From Halalkalirubrum salinum (GTDB taxonomy: Archaea > Halobacteriota > Halobacteria > Halobacteriales > Haloferacaceae): a DNA stretch of 64,000 nucleotides. The stretch is taken from the NCBI RefSeq assembly GCF_005543295.1, contig NZ_SRSG01000009.1, positions 90,628 to 154,627 on the forward strand, read 5' to 3'. Position 1 is the stretch's first letter, and each line of letters starts with the position of its first letter. The notes under the pieces were generated by a model. It had not been told where the DNA came from and made no database searches. It saw nothing but the letters and a program-made list of their open reading frames with translations. This document shows positions 1-9,098 of the stretch, in pieces. Made by a program: the position numbers and the translations under genes.

Positions 1-672
1 TACGTGATCCCGTTCGTCTTCCCATTTGGAACCCTCGGCGCGATCATTCGTATGCGTGGCCGGATGCCCAGTCGAAAGGTGCTTTTCGACATCGGCGTTG
101 CGGGCCCGATCGCCGGGCTCATCGCAACGGTTGTCGTCACGGCGATCGGGCTGTCGCTCGGGCCGGTCGAGATCCCCGCATCGGTGCTCCAACAGGCAGA
201 GTCCGGCCAGACGATCACGTTCAACAACCCGCCGCTTTTGGATCTCATCGCGTGGGCGATCGGCGAGCAGGCGACGTATTCGGATCCGGCATTGAACCCG
301 CACCCGGTGATTATTGGCGGCTGGGTTGGGATGTTCTTTACCCTGCTTAACCTCCTCCCGGTGGGTCAACTTGACGGCGGGCACATGGTTCGGGCGATGG
401 TCGGCGAGCGCCAGGAGACGATCGCCTCACTCGTCCCCGCCGCACTGTTCGGAATTGCGGGGTATCTGTACTACATTCGTGGCCTCGGGATTAACGAGTC
501 GGTCGGGCTGTGGGCCTTCTGGGGCGTGTTCGCCATGGCGATCGCCTACAGTGGCCCCGCAAATCCGACCGACGAGTCGTCGATCGGCTGGCCGCGGATC
601 GCGATCGGGTTCGCGACCTTCGGCGTCGGCCTGTTGTGTTTCATGCTCGTGCCGATTCAGGTCGTCGGGTGA
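1..672 (+). CDS. Site-2 protease family (M50) membrane metalloprotease, C-terminal part
   Basis: The reading frame is open from the first base, so the N-terminus, including the HExxH zinc motif expected upstream, lies outside the window. The visible part has several hydrophobic segments and the second M50 signature, LLPVGQLDGGH, at about residues 117-127 of the visible part; its Asp is the third zinc ligand in this family. S2P-type enzymes cleave substrates within the membrane. The substrate is unknown. A second, longer, PDZ-containing M50 gene lies at 40486-42267, so the window carries two. Confidence 0.85.
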   Translation, partial: YVIPFVFPFGTLGAIIRMRGRMPSRKVLFDIGVAGPIAGLIATVVVTAIGLSLGPVEIPASVLQQAESGQTITFNNPPLLDLIAWAIGEQATYSDPALNPHPVIIGGWVGMFFTLLNLLPVGQLDGGHMVRAMVGERQETIASLVPAALFGIAGYLYYIRGLGINESVGLWAFWGVFAMAIAYSGPANPTDESSIGWPRIAIGFATFGVGLLCFMLVPIQVVG

Positions 673-781
673 TCCTGTGGAGGTCGGGACAGCAATCGAC
701 ACTACCCAATGCCATTGGTCGCCACAAATCCCGACAAAAACCAGCGAGAGATATAACTCATCGAGCACAAAAGAGAGACGA

Positions 782-2011
782 ATGGCTGGGGAAGCACGCG
801 ATCCAGACGGGACAGCCGGTCCACTGTCGGGCGTAACGGTCGTAGACATCTCACAGGTACTCGTTGGACCCTTTTGTACGATGCAACTGGGCGATCTCGG
901 TGCGGACGTCATCAAGATCGAACAGCCCGAAACCGGCGATCAAACGCGGGGATGGTATCCACCGGCATTCGAGGATGACGAATCGATGAGCGCGTACTAC
1001 GCGAGTGTGAACCGCAACAAACGATCGATGACGCTGAATCTCAAAACCGATCGCGGCCGGGCGGTGGTACGAGAGCTGTGTGCAGACGCAGATGTGTTCG
1101 TCGAGAACTTCCGCGTGGGAACGACTGAGAAGTGGGGGCTCGGCTACGAGGATCTCATCGAAGCGAACCCGGATTTGGTATACTGTTCACTCTCGGGGTA
1201 CGGCGAGTGGGGGCCAGCAGCCGATCGGCCCGCGTACGATCTGGTGATGCAGGCCGAAGGTGGATTCATGAGCATCACTGGCGAGCCCGATGGTGAACCC
1301 GTCCGAGTTGGGGTCGCGATCGCGGATATCGGGGCGGGAATGTACGCAACACAGGCGATTCTCGCGGCGCTGTTTCGACGGGCGTTCGCCGACGAAGGTG
1401 GACAAAAAATCGACGTGAGTCTCTTTGACGGACAGCTCGCATGGCTCTCATATATGGCGAGCTACTGGTTTGCGAGCGGTGAGAGCCCAACGAAGATGGG
1501 CTCGAAACACCCAACGATCGTGCCCTATCAGGCGTTTTCGACCCGAGATGGCCACGTTGTGGTTGCGGCCGCCTCTGAGGCCATCTGGGAGCGGTTGTGT
1601 CATGCACTCGATCGTCCGGACCTTCTTGATGACGATCGATTCGAGACGAATGCCGACCGTGTCGAAAACCGGGACGTACTCGACCCACTGCTCGAACGCG
1701 AGTTCGCCGGCTACAAGACCGAGGAGGTGCTCACGCTGTTGTCGGCCGCAGACGTGCCAGCAACCGCGATCAACGACATCGAGGCGGCACTGTCGCACCC
1801 CCAGGCGGCAGCCCGAAAGATGAAAACGACAGTTGAACACCCACAGGCAGGACCGATCGAGATGGTGTCGAGCCCGATGCATCTCTCGGAGTCACCGGCG
1901 ACCATCCGCCGGCACCCACCGTCACTCGGGGAACACACAAATGAGATTCTTTCAGAACTCGGATACACCGAAGCGTCGATCGACCGGCTCCGAGCCGAGG
2001 GCGTCGTGTGA
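782..2011 (+). CDS. CaiB/BaiF family CoA-transferase (class III)
   Basis: A 409-residue protein starting at the ATG at 782 (MAGEARDPDG); the open frame runs further upstream, but homology begins only after this Met. Family features are the N-terminal LSGVTVVDISQVLVGPF, the block GADVIKIEQPETGDQTRGW, VFVENFRVGTTEKWGLGYE, and PAYDLVMQAEGG, whose Asp corresponds to the catalytic Asp that forms the acyl-CoA anhydride intermediate. Class III transferases move CoA between organic acids. The substrate pair cannot be read from sequence; the following VOC gene could belong to the same acid-degradation function, which is inference. Confidence 0.88.
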   Translation: MAGEARDPDGTAGPLSGVTVVDISQVLVGPFCTMQLGDLGADVIKIEQPETGDQTRGWYPPAFEDDESMSAYYASVNRNKRSMTLNLKTDRGRAVVRELCADADVFVENFRVGTTEKWGLGYEDLIEANPDLVYCSLSGYGEWGPAADRPAYDLVMQAEGGFMSITGEPDGEPVRVGVAIADIGAGMYATQAILAALFRRAFADEGGQKIDVSLFDGQLAWLSYMASYWFASGESPTKMGSKHPTIVPYQAFSTRDGHVVVAAASEAIWERLCHALDRPDLLDDDRFETNADRVENRDVLDPLLEREFAGYKTEEVLTLLSAADVPATAINDIEAALSHPQAAARKMKTTVEHPQAGPIEMVSSPMHLSESPATIRRHPPSLGEHTNEILSELGYTEASIDRLRAEGVV

Positions 2012-2084
2012 ACCAGTGGATTGTCCGCGAAATGGAGTCTCCACTGGTGAGCGAATTTATTGGTCACGAACACGATCGATGCAT

Positions 2085-2483
2085 ATGGAGATTGACGCGA
2101 TCGACCACGTGAACCTCAAAATACCCGCGGACGGCATCGAGGCTGCGATCGAGTTTTATCACGACGGGCTCAGATTCGATATCGAGAACCGCGAGCTGTA
2201 CGAGGCCGGCGAGAAGCCGTTCGTCTCGGTTCGGCTGAACGATTCCGCAGTCATCCACCTTCGACCGAGTGAAGCGTTTGTGCCGCCTGAAAAGGACAGC
2301 TACGATCACCTCGCGATCGTGACGCCCGAACCGATCGACGCTGTCAAACACCGACTCGAAACAGCCAAAATCGAGATCGACCAAGAGCTTGAACCCTTAG
2401 GCGCAACCGGCGTCGCCCCAGCGGTGTACGTCACCGATCCGTTTGGCTACTTCATCGAAATAAAAACGACAGTCAATGCGTAG
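2085..2483 (+). CDS. VOC (glyoxalase/bleomycin resistance) superfamily protein
   Basis: A 132-residue protein, the usual size for a single VOC module pair. Candidate metal ligands are visible: His in DHVNLKI near the start, His in YDHLAIV mid-protein and Glu in YFIEIKTT at the end. An in-frame ATG six bases earlier (2079, MHMEID) is an equally possible start. The AT-rich stretch GAATTTATTGG at 2052-2062 sits about 20-30 bp upstream and would give a leaderless mRNA. Substrate unknown; the fold serves glyoxalases, ring-cleaving dioxygenases and epimerases. Confidence 0.8.
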   Translation: MEIDAIDHVNLKIPADGIEAAIEFYHDGLRFDIENRELYEAGEKPFVSVRLNDSAVIHLRPSEAFVPPEKDSYDHLAIVTPEPIDAVKHRLETAKIEIDQELEPLGATGVAPAVYVTDPFGYFIEIKTTVNA

Positions 2484-2498
2484 CGCTGGGAGCCAGTG

Positions 2499-3737
2499 CT
2501 AGGCGATCGGCGTTCGGAGTGCCCAGACGTCCTCCGTTGGATCGAGTCGGTGTGGTTCCGCACCGCGATCGGTCAGAACCCCCGCGTGGTACAACATCGC
2601 CTTGAGCTGAAAGACCGTTGGCGAGTGGTACACCGATCCGTCGGCGAGCGCATCCACGTTGAGACGACCGTCGGCGTCAAGGACGCGGCTGCGAACGGCC
2701 GATCGCCCGGAAAGGAACAGCTCAACAGTAAACGTTGGATGGTGCGTGTGAAGCCACGCAACGAAGTCAACAAGCGACGGCCGGGTGATTCCGTCGTTGT
2801 GCATCGTCTGTAGCTCCTCGGCGAGCAGTTGCGTCGCCGGATAGGCCCACACAACGCGGCGGGTCAACAGTCCCCATTTGGGAGCCAGCTCGCAGAACCG
2901 CTTGCGCGATCGCTTCCAGCCGTCGAACGGCGACAAGGCCGCATCGACGGACCCGTACTGCTCGATTCCAAAACGGACAACCTCTCGGCCGAGCGGCGTG
3001 AGCCGATCGCGATCCGGATCGCGATCGATCAATCCGAGGAACGCCGCTCCCCGCCGAGCACCGTCGACGGCCGCAACAACACGATCTTCAAGTACGCGTT
3101 GGGTGGGCGCGGGGTGATAGACACAGAGCGGGTACGCGAGATAGTTCTTTGGATGATTCAACCCGAACGACGCGTCGGCGACGCCCTGTGCGCTCGCCTG
3201 AAACCGGATTGCGGTCGCGTCTGGCGAAGTCCGATTGCCAACCACGCGAGGGGTTTCGATCGGCTCAACCGTCCCGTTCGCGTCGACACCCAGCACACCA
3301 ACGTTGAGCTCACGAGCCAGCGTTCGAGCGGTTTCAGAAACCGCGTCTGTCGGTGCAGCGACGTACGCGGCGTTCGCCTCTGCGAGGCGATCGTACGCCT
3401 GCAGAATCCCGCGTTCAACGTCGATCGCCGCGTCTGCGCGATAGCCCTTGGCTTCGATCGCGATGAGCGGCGGCTCCTCGCCAAAGCGCTCGACTGCGAG
3501 CAACTCCGAGGGGAGCGCGCGGACACCCACGAGATCGGGGTATCCCGACCCGAGCCGGACGTGATTGAACGGTGCCAGCACCGCTTGGATGTCTGGATCG
3601 ATCGGCTGTCCGGCGAGCCAGTTGTCGGTTCCAAACTGCGTGTCGACGACAGCGTACGTCTGCTCGGCCGCCTCGGGGAACAGCCGCTGTTTGGCGTGCG
3701 CGAGGACCGCTGGCTCCGAAAGCGCGGCGCTTGCCAT
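2499..3737 (-). CDS. Uncharacterised protein with a PD-(D/E)XK nuclease-like N-terminal region
   Basis: A 412-residue protein that I do not recognise by name. Residues 65-97 read GYPDLVG (D68), then a loop and the strand PLIAIEAKG (E95, K97). This is the spacing and hydrophobic context of the PD-(D/E)XK catalytic core. It is followed by an ILQAYDRL helix with Q113 and Y115, a common accessory element of that fold. The C-terminal half (about 230-400) looks like helical or winged-helix regions with no motif I can name. It is a single gene convergent with the VOC gene. Function (nuclease, repair or defence) is inference from the motif only. Confidence 0.6.
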   Translation of the reverse strand: MASAALSEPAVLAHAKQRLFPEAAEQTYAVVDTQFGTDNWLAGQPIDPDIQAVLAPFNHVRLGSGYPDLVGVRALPSELLAVERFGEEPPLIAIEAKGYRADAAIDVERGILQAYDRLAEANAAYVAAPTDAVSETARTLARELNVGVLGVDANGTVEPIETPRVVGNRTSPDATAIRFQASAQGVADASFGLNHPKNYLAYPLCVYHPAPTQRVLEDRVVAAVDGARRGAAFLGLIDRDPDRDRLTPLGREVVRFGIEQYGSVDAALSPFDGWKRSRKRFCELAPKWGLLTRRVVWAYPATQLLAEELQTMHNDGITRPSLVDFVAWLHTHHPTFTVELFLSGRSAVRSRVLDADGRLNVDALADGSVYHSPTVFQLKAMLYHAGVLTDRGAEPHRLDPTEDVWALRTPIA

Positions 3738-3806
3738 ACATCACTTCTCAGGACGGATCGTCATCAACGTTCGCGTCTGGAGGGCGATCTCTCGGCCGCT
3801 AAGTGG

Positions 3807-3878
3807 GTTCGATCGCCGACCCAATCGTTTGTTCGATCGCCGACCCAATCGTTTGTTCGATCGCCGACCCAGCCGTTT
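3807..3878. repeat. Three tandem copies of a 24-bp repeat
   Basis: Copies at 3807-3830, 3831-3854 and 3855-3878. The first two are identical; the third differs by two bases near its end. Each unit carries CGATCG and ends in a T-run. The array lies between the divergent starts of the 2499-3737 gene and the SDR gene, about 26 bp before the SDR start. Confidence 0.95.
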
Positions 3879-3903
3879 TGAGGTTCACCCACGACAGAGT
3901 GGT

Positions 3904-4722
3904 ATGGAACGAGCCGAGCGCACCGACAGAACGACGAGCGATCGATCGAAGCGGTCGCTCGCGCTTGTCACCGGTGCGGCCTCGGGGATCGGCAAGGCGC
4001 TGGCGTCGATCGTCGCGCGAAACGGCCACGATCTCTTGTTGATCGATGTCGACGAGGAGCCCCTCGCCGAACACGCCGATCGACTCGCAGACGTACACGG
4101 TGTGTGGACCGAGCCGCTAGCGCTCGATCTCACAGCCGACGGAGCTGTCGATCGCATCGACGACCGGCTGGCGGCGATCGACGGCCGCGTGGACGTATTG
4201 TGTAACAACGCCGGCGTTCCGGTGTACGGCCGGTTCACCGAGACAGACTTCGATGACGAACGGGCAATGATCGAGCTGAATGTGGTTGCAACAACGGCGT
4301 TGACAAAACGGATCGCGCCGCGGATGGTCGATCGCGGCCACGGGCACATCCTCCACACCGCGTCGCTGGCGGGTGTGGTACCAGTCCCGACCGCTGCGAT
4401 CTACGGGGCAACGAAGGCGTACGTCCGATCGTTCTCGCTGGCACTCGCGACCGAGCTACGGGGTACAGGCGTCACGGTTACCACACTGTGTCCGGGTGAA
4501 ACGAATACGGCGTTTCTCACTCGAGGCGGAATGGATCGATCGGCGATTCCAGGGCGACGCCTGCAGTCGCCGCGATCGGTTGCAGAAGTAGCCTATCAGG
4601 GGATGATCGCCGGCGATCGGGTCGTGGTCCCCAGTCAGTGGGACAGGCTACGGTACATCCTTGGAAAACTGCTCCCGGAGGCGATATCTGCACGGATTAC
4701 CGAGCGGTTCTGGTCGGGATGA
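3904..4722 (+). CDS. Short-chain dehydrogenase/reductase (SDR)
   Basis: A 272-residue classical SDR from the ATG at 3904. The cofactor motif TGAASGIG is at 23-30, the structural motif NNAG at 101-104, and the catalytic set is Ser154, Tyr167 and Lys171 in YGATK. The C-terminal section has the LCPGETNTAF substrate-loop pattern seen in broad-specificity SDRs. It probably catalyses NAD(P)-dependent oxidation or reduction of an alcohol/ketone. The upstream open frame crosses the 24-bp repeats and is not coding. Confidence 0.9.
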   Translation: MERAERTDRTTSDRSKRSLALVTGAASGIGKALASIVARNGHDLLLIDVDEEPLAEHADRLADVHGVWTEPLALDLTADGAVDRIDDRLAAIDGRVDVLCNNAGVPVYGRFTETDFDDERAMIELNVVATTALTKRIAPRMVDRGHGHILHTASLAGVVPVPTAAIYGATKAYVRSFSLALATELRGTGVTVTTLCPGETNTAFLTRGGMDRSAIPGRRLQSPRSVAEVAYQGMIAGDRVVVPSQWDRLRYILGKLLPEAISARITERFWSG

Positions 4723-4792
4723 GCGGGCGATCGCTCCAATGTGATCAACGGGACACGATGCAAAAACGGAACTCGGGACGTGGGAGGTGGGT

Positions 4793-5176
4793 CTACCGGC
4801 CGGTCGGTGTGACTGAATCGCCGATCGCGCTCATAACCTGCATGGCTGCGCTCGCTGCCAGCCCCTGGGCGACCTCGTTCGCGTCAGTCTCATCCAGCCC
4901 GGAGGCCAGTTCATCGATTTCCGGGGAGAACCCAGCGGTGACAGGGTGCCCAGCCGGGGGCTCGACAGCGACAGTTGCAAGTGGCCCTGTGCCGTCAAAC
5001 GATAGCTCAGAGCCGACGTGGTATCCCTCCGGAAGGTACGACTCAGTCCGGGAGACGATGCCTGCAACCTCCTGGCGGAGTGCCTGTTTTTGTTCACCGG
5101 ATAGCTCTACGTCGTTCGTCGGTTGGCCGGCCTCGACGACGCCGGGGGCCCCCGCATAGGGGTTGTTTCCGTTCAT
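4793..5176 (-). CDS. Small conserved haloarchaeal protein, resembles DUF5811
   Basis: A 127-residue protein starting at the ATG at 5176 (MNGNNPYAGAPG); the longer open frame upstream overlaps pdaD and is rejected. It is acidic with no membrane segment. The N-terminal MNGNNPYAG and C-terminal DSVTPTGR look like the haloarchaeal family I recall as DUF5811, a tentative assignment from memory. It lies just downstream of pdaD on the same strand with an 88-bp gap. No function is known to me. Confidence 0.7.
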   Translation of the reverse strand: MNGNNPYAGAPGVVEAGQPTNDVELSGEQKQALRQEVAGIVSRTESYLPEGYHVGSELSFDGTGPLATVAVEPPAGHPVTAGFSPEIDELASGLDETDANEVAQGLAASAAMQVMSAIGDSVTPTGR

Positions 5177-5264
5177 GTGAGAGGCTGTAGGCAGTATGTC
5201 ACACCAGCGTATAAAACCGTCGGGCAGCCGGATTCCGATCGCACAGCCAGTCTGGCCGCGTGTA

Positions 5265-5747
5265 TCACCGAAACATCGGCGCGCTGTCGCCGTAGGCCGC
5301 AAGCACAACCGCGACAACGCACTCGTCGGCTGCTGGCTCTGCGATCGACACCTCATAGCCGCGATCGGGACAGGACCACTCCCTGAGCGACAACCCCGCC
5401 GTAAGCCCAACGTCAAGTTCGTCCCGAACCGCCTCGGCGTCTGGCCCTGTCGCCTCGTAGAACAGTCCGGGGCCGGGGCCGATCGCCCATCCCAATCCGG
5501 CCGCGATCGGCTCCTCCTCACCGGGCGCGGCGACGGCTTTCGACTGGACGACGAACAGCCGGTTTCCAGCCGTCCCGAGGTCCGGTGCGGCCTCGACCTG
5601 CTGGATGGTTCCGCGATCGGGCACGATAGACGAAACAGTCACCAGGTTGTAGTTGTGGAGGTTGATCTCCGCGAGCGCGGCGTCGTAGGCGGCGATCTCG
5701 GTCGGGCCGCGGCCGACACCGCCAGCCACGTAGATCGTGGGGTTCAT
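5265..5747 (-). CDS. pdaD: Pyruvoyl-dependent arginine decarboxylase
   Basis: 160 residues, the normal length. The proenzyme self-cleaves between two serines to create the pyruvoyl cofactor; the site is visible in NLVTVSSIVPDRG (about residues 35-47). Other family marks are GVGRGPTEIAAYDAAL at the N-terminus and GWSCPDRGY-like WSCPDRGYE near the end. It decarboxylates arginine to agmatine, used in Archaea for polyamines and for agmatidine in tRNA-Ile2. It stands alone upstream of the DUF5811-like gene. Confidence 0.92.
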   Translation of the reverse strand: MNPTIYVAGGVGRGPTEIAAYDAALAEINLHNYNLVTVSSIVPDRGTIQQVEAAPDLGTAGNRLFVVQSKAVAAPGEEEPIAAGLGWAIGPGPGLFYEATGPDAEAVRDELDVGLTAGLSLREWSCPDRGYEVSIAEPAADECVVAVVLAAYGDSAPMFR

Positions 5748-5876
5748 TGGCCGATGTAGTCGGTCACGCGAATAAGGGGTTACGAAACGCTGCGATGGAT
5801 GTCAAAAGAGCGTACGTAGCTGTCGAACAGTGAAGACGGCCCTGGAGGCTGTCCCACTGCGTGGCTGTCGGGTCGT

Positions 5877-7100
5877 TCAGTACTGGTATTTGATAACGCC
5901 GTCAGGCTCGTCCTCGGAGCGATCGAGCTTCTCGCGGGCGGCCTCGAAGTCTGCGGTCGTTACCGCGGTGCGATCGTCGCGGATAGCGAACATTCCCGCC
6001 TCCGTCGAGAGGCTCTTGATGTCCGCGCCGCTGTATCCAGAGAGCTCGTCGGCAATCGAGTCGAGGTCGACGTCGTCAGCGAGGTTCATGTCCTCGGTGT
6101 GGATTTTAAGGATCCGACGGCGGCCCTCAAGTTCAGGTTTGGGTACCTCAATGAGTCGATCGAAGCGGCCGGGGCGAAGGATCGCCTCGTCAAGCATATC
6201 AAATCGGTTGGTTGCAGCGATGATGCGGATCTCGCCGCGATCGTCGAAGCCATCCATCTCACTGAGCAGTTGCATCATTGTCCGCTGGACCTCCGCATCA
6301 CCGGAGGTCTTCGAGTCCGTCCGTCGCGACGCAACCGCGTCGATTTCGTCGATGAAAACGACTGCCGGCTCGCGCTCGGCGGCGAGTTTGAACAGATCGC
6401 GAACCAGCCGCGAGCCCTCGCCAATGAACTTCTGGACGAGTTCAGAACCGGCCATCTTGATGAACGTCGCGTCGGTCTCGTTGGCGACCGCCTTCGCGAG
6501 CATCGTCTTGCCGGTTCCCGGTGGACCGTGCAACAACACCCCGGACGGCGGCTCGACGCCAACGGCGTCGAACAGCTCTGGGTTCGACAGTGGATCTTCG
6601 ACGGCCTCGCGAACCTCGCGAATCTGCTCGTCGATCCCGCCGATATCCGCGTAGCTCACCGCGGGTGAATCGGTGATCTCCATCGCTTGCGCGCGCGAGT
6701 CGGTCTCGTCGTCGAGGACGAGTTCGATCCCGAACGACTCGTTTATTGCCACGCGATCGCCCGCTTCGATATCGTTGAGAACACCCGGAGAGACCTCAGT
6801 AAGTACCTCTTGGTTGTTGCCATGTTGTTTGATGATGACGCCGTCTTCGGATATCTCTTCGACAGAGGCGATGTACAACGCCGAGGCTTTCAGTGCATTG
6901 TTACGATGTTTGAGCCGCTGGACCTCCTCGCGGAGGTCCTGGCGGCGATCGGTCGCATCTGTGAGGCGGTCATCGAGCTCCTCGTTGACCGTGAGGATGC
7001 GCTCGAAGTGCTGTTTGAGCGCGGTGAGGCGTTCAGTATCGGACATCTCCGGATCCAACTCCAATCGCGGTTGGTCCGGGAGCGACGGGCTACGTGACAT
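5877..7100 (-). CDS. pan: Proteasome-activating nucleotidase (PAN)
   Basis: 407 residues: an N-terminal coiled coil (about 20-75), an OB domain (about 76-130) and an AAA+ ATPase domain. Walker A GPPGTGKT is at 192-199, Walker B reads VVFIDEID, followed by the SRH with RPGRFDR. PAN forms a hexamer that unfolds substrates and opens the 20S proteasome gate. The C-terminus ends KYQY, so Tyr sits last and third from last, not at the penultimate place of the textbook HbYX motif. Start at 7100 ([13 protein letters not shown]) chosen because this opening recurs in haloarchaeal PANs. Confidence 0.96.
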   Translation of the reverse strand: MSRSPSLPDQPRLELDPEMSDTERLTALKQHFERILTVNEELDDRLTDATDRRQDLREEVQRLKHRNNALKASALYIASVEEISEDGVIIKQHGNNQEVLTEVSPGVLNDIEAGDRVAINESFGIELVLDDETDSRAQAMEITDSPAVSYADIGGIDEQIREVREAVEDPLSNPELFDAVGVEPPSGVLLHGPPGTGKTMLAKAVANETDATFIKMAGSELVQKFIGEGSRLVRDLFKLAAEREPAVVFIDEIDAVASRRTDSKTSGDAEVQRTMMQLLSEMDGFDDRGEIRIIAATNRFDMLDEAILRPGRFDRLIEVPKPELEGRRRILKIHTEDMNLADDVDLDSIADELSGYSGADIKSLSTEAGMFAIRDDRTAVTTADFEAAREKLDRSEDEPDGVIKYQY

Positions 7101-7200
7101 TCGCTATGATCCCTTTGTGTCGGGGATAAATGTGCCTTTGGGTCGCGGACGCACCACGGATACCACAAGAACGCAAAAAACTGATCAGGCGAGAACGGGG

Positions 7201-9000
7201 CTACGCCAGATCCTGCAGTTCTGCCATTCGATCGAGATACACGCCGTACACCGACAGTGCGGCCTCGATCGGCTCGGGGTCGGTCATATCGATGCCCGCG
7301 ATTTCGAGCGCCTCGATCGGGTAGACGCTTCCACCGGCTTCGAGCATCTTGCGATACTCGGCGGCGGCCGAGTCGCCCTCCTCGCGGATCCGCGCAACGA
7401 TCGCAGCTGCCGCAGAAATGCCCGTCGCGTACTGGTACACGTAGAAGTTGTAGTAGAAGTGGGGAATTCGCTCCCACTCGCGAGCGATTCGATCGTCGGT
7501 CTCCGCAGGCGCGTAGAACTCCGCTTTCAGGTCGCCGTAGATCTCGTCGAAGACATCCGGCGTGAGCGGCTGATCGACCTCGGCGAGCGCGTGAATCTCC
7601 TGTTCGAAGTCGGCGAACATCGTCTGGCGGAACAGCGTCGATCGGAACCGCTCGAGATACTCGTCGAGCACAGCCGTTCGGAGTTCGTCGTCTTCGAGGG
7701 TTTCGAGCAGGTAGTGAGTGAGAAGCGTCTCGTTGACCGTCGAAGCGACCTCTGCGACGAAGATCTCATAGCCCGCGTCGTGCCACGCCTGTTCATCCTG
7801 GGCGAGCTCCGAGTGCATCGAGTGGCCGAGTTCGTGCGCCAGCGTGAACATCGAGGCGATGTCGTCCTGGTAGTTCATCATGATGAATGGCTGGGTGTCG
7901 TAGGTACCAGACGAGAACGCGCCCGCGCGCTTGCCGCGGTTCTCGTAGACGTCGACCCAGCGATCCTCAAGGCCCTCGGCCATCCGCGACTGATATTCTT
8001 CCCCAAGCGGTTCAACTGCCTCGATCACCCATGTCTTTGCCTGCTCGTAGCTGACTTCGGGTCCTTCCTCACCAGTGATCGACATGTACAGGTCCCACAT
8101 TTGAAGCTCGTCAAGTCCGAGCGCGTCGCGCTTCAACTCGGCGTGGCGGTGGAGATACTTGAGGTTGTTCCGGACCGTATCAACGAGGGTGTCGTATACC
8201 TCGACAGGCACATTTGGACCGTCGAGTGCAGCCTCACGGGCTGAGTCGTAGTTTCTCGCACGCGCCATCTTGACGTCCTTGCGAACCTGGTTTTGCAACG
8301 ATGTCCCGACAGTGTTTCGGACGTCTTCCCACTCGTCGTAGAACTCTTCGTAGACGAGTTTACGGAACGCCCGATCTTCGTGTTTTTGCAGCTTCGTGAA
8401 GTTGCCCTGGCTGATCTCGATCGCATCGCCGTCAGGATCTTCGACAGTGGGAAACTCCATATCGGCGTTCGCGAGCATTGAGTAGATCTCGCTGGGCGAA
8501 CTCGTGATCTCACTGAGTTCCGCGAGGAGTTCTTCGACCTCCGCCGATCGAGTGTGTTCCTTTCCGCGCAGTACGTCGTCGAAGTAGTGTTCGTACTCCG
8601 CAAGTGCCGGCTCGGCGTCGATGAACGCCTCGATGTCGTCGTCGTCGAGTTCCTGTAGCTCCGGTTCGAGATACGAGATCGCGCTCGCGGCCTCCGAAGA
8701 CAGCGACTGCGCTTTCGCCGACAGCGCCTGGTACTCCTGGTTTCTGGTGTCTTCGCTGCTTCGAAGGTTTGCGTACACGCTTACCTGTGAGACGTCTCGC
8801 ATGATCTCCTCGCGGAGCGATAACAACTCATGGAGGGTTTCGGCGTCCTCGGTGACCTGCCCTTCGTAGCGGCGCAACGCATCGATCTGTTCGGAAACCG
8901 CCTCGTAGGCCGCCTCCCAGCCCGAGTCGGTCGCATAGATGCTCTCGAGAGACCACTTGTACTCCTCGTCGATCTCACCACGTTCGGGAACCGAACTCAT
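7201..9000 (-). CDS. pepF: Oligoendopeptidase F (M3 family)
   Basis: 599 residues from the ATG at 9000 (MSSVPERGEIDEEYKW). The earlier Met at 9039 is rejected because a TATA-like TTACGAT lies about 25-30 bp upstream of 9000, which gives a leaderless start. The zinc site is AHELGHSMHSE with a downstream glutamate helix (EVASTVNETLLTHYLL). M3 oligopeptidases cleave short peptides in the cytoplasm and may act after the proteasome; pan is the next gene on the same strand, about 100 bp away. Confidence 0.95.
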   Translation of the reverse strand: MSSVPERGEIDEEYKWSLESIYATDSGWEAAYEAVSEQIDALRRYEGQVTEDAETLHELLSLREEIMRDVSQVSVYANLRSSEDTRNQEYQALSAKAQSLSSEAASAISYLEPELQELDDDDIEAFIDAEPALAEYEHYFDDVLRGKEHTRSAEVEELLAELSEITSSPSEIYSMLANADMEFPTVEDPDGDAIEISQGNFTKLQKHEDRAFRKLVYEEFYDEWEDVRNTVGTSLQNQVRKDVKMARARNYDSAREAALDGPNVPVEVYDTLVDTVRNNLKYLHRHAELKRDALGLDELQMWDLYMSITGEEGPEVSYEQAKTWVIEAVEPLGEEYQSRMAEGLEDRWVDVYENRGKRAGAFSSGTYDTQPFIMMNYQDDIASMFTLAHELGHSMHSELAQDEQAWHDAGYEIFVAEVASTVNETLLTHYLLETLEDDELRTAVLDEYLERFRSTLFRQTMFADFEQEIHALAEVDQPLTPDVFDEIYGDLKAEFYAPAETDDRIAREWERIPHFYYNFYVYQYATGISAAAAIVARIREEGDSAAAEYRKMLEAGGSVYPIEALEIAGIDMTDPEPIEAALSVYGVYLDRMAELQDLA

Positions 9001-9098
9001 ACCAATCGGGACGGGTGGCTCAATCGTAAGCCTTGCCAATCAGCGGCTTCGATCGCCACAACACGTATCATTTTGCCCACGCTCACTAACCAGGGTGT

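Noticed and set aside
314..781. Upstream extension of the CoA-transferase frame
   Set aside because: It overlaps the M50 gene and reads as Arg/Ser-rich shadow sequence. Homology and a plausible start begin at 782.
5177..5521. N-terminal extension of the DUF5811-like gene
   Set aside because: The extension overlaps pdaD in another frame, is Arg/Ser-rich and lacks conservation; the MNGNNPYAG start fits the family.
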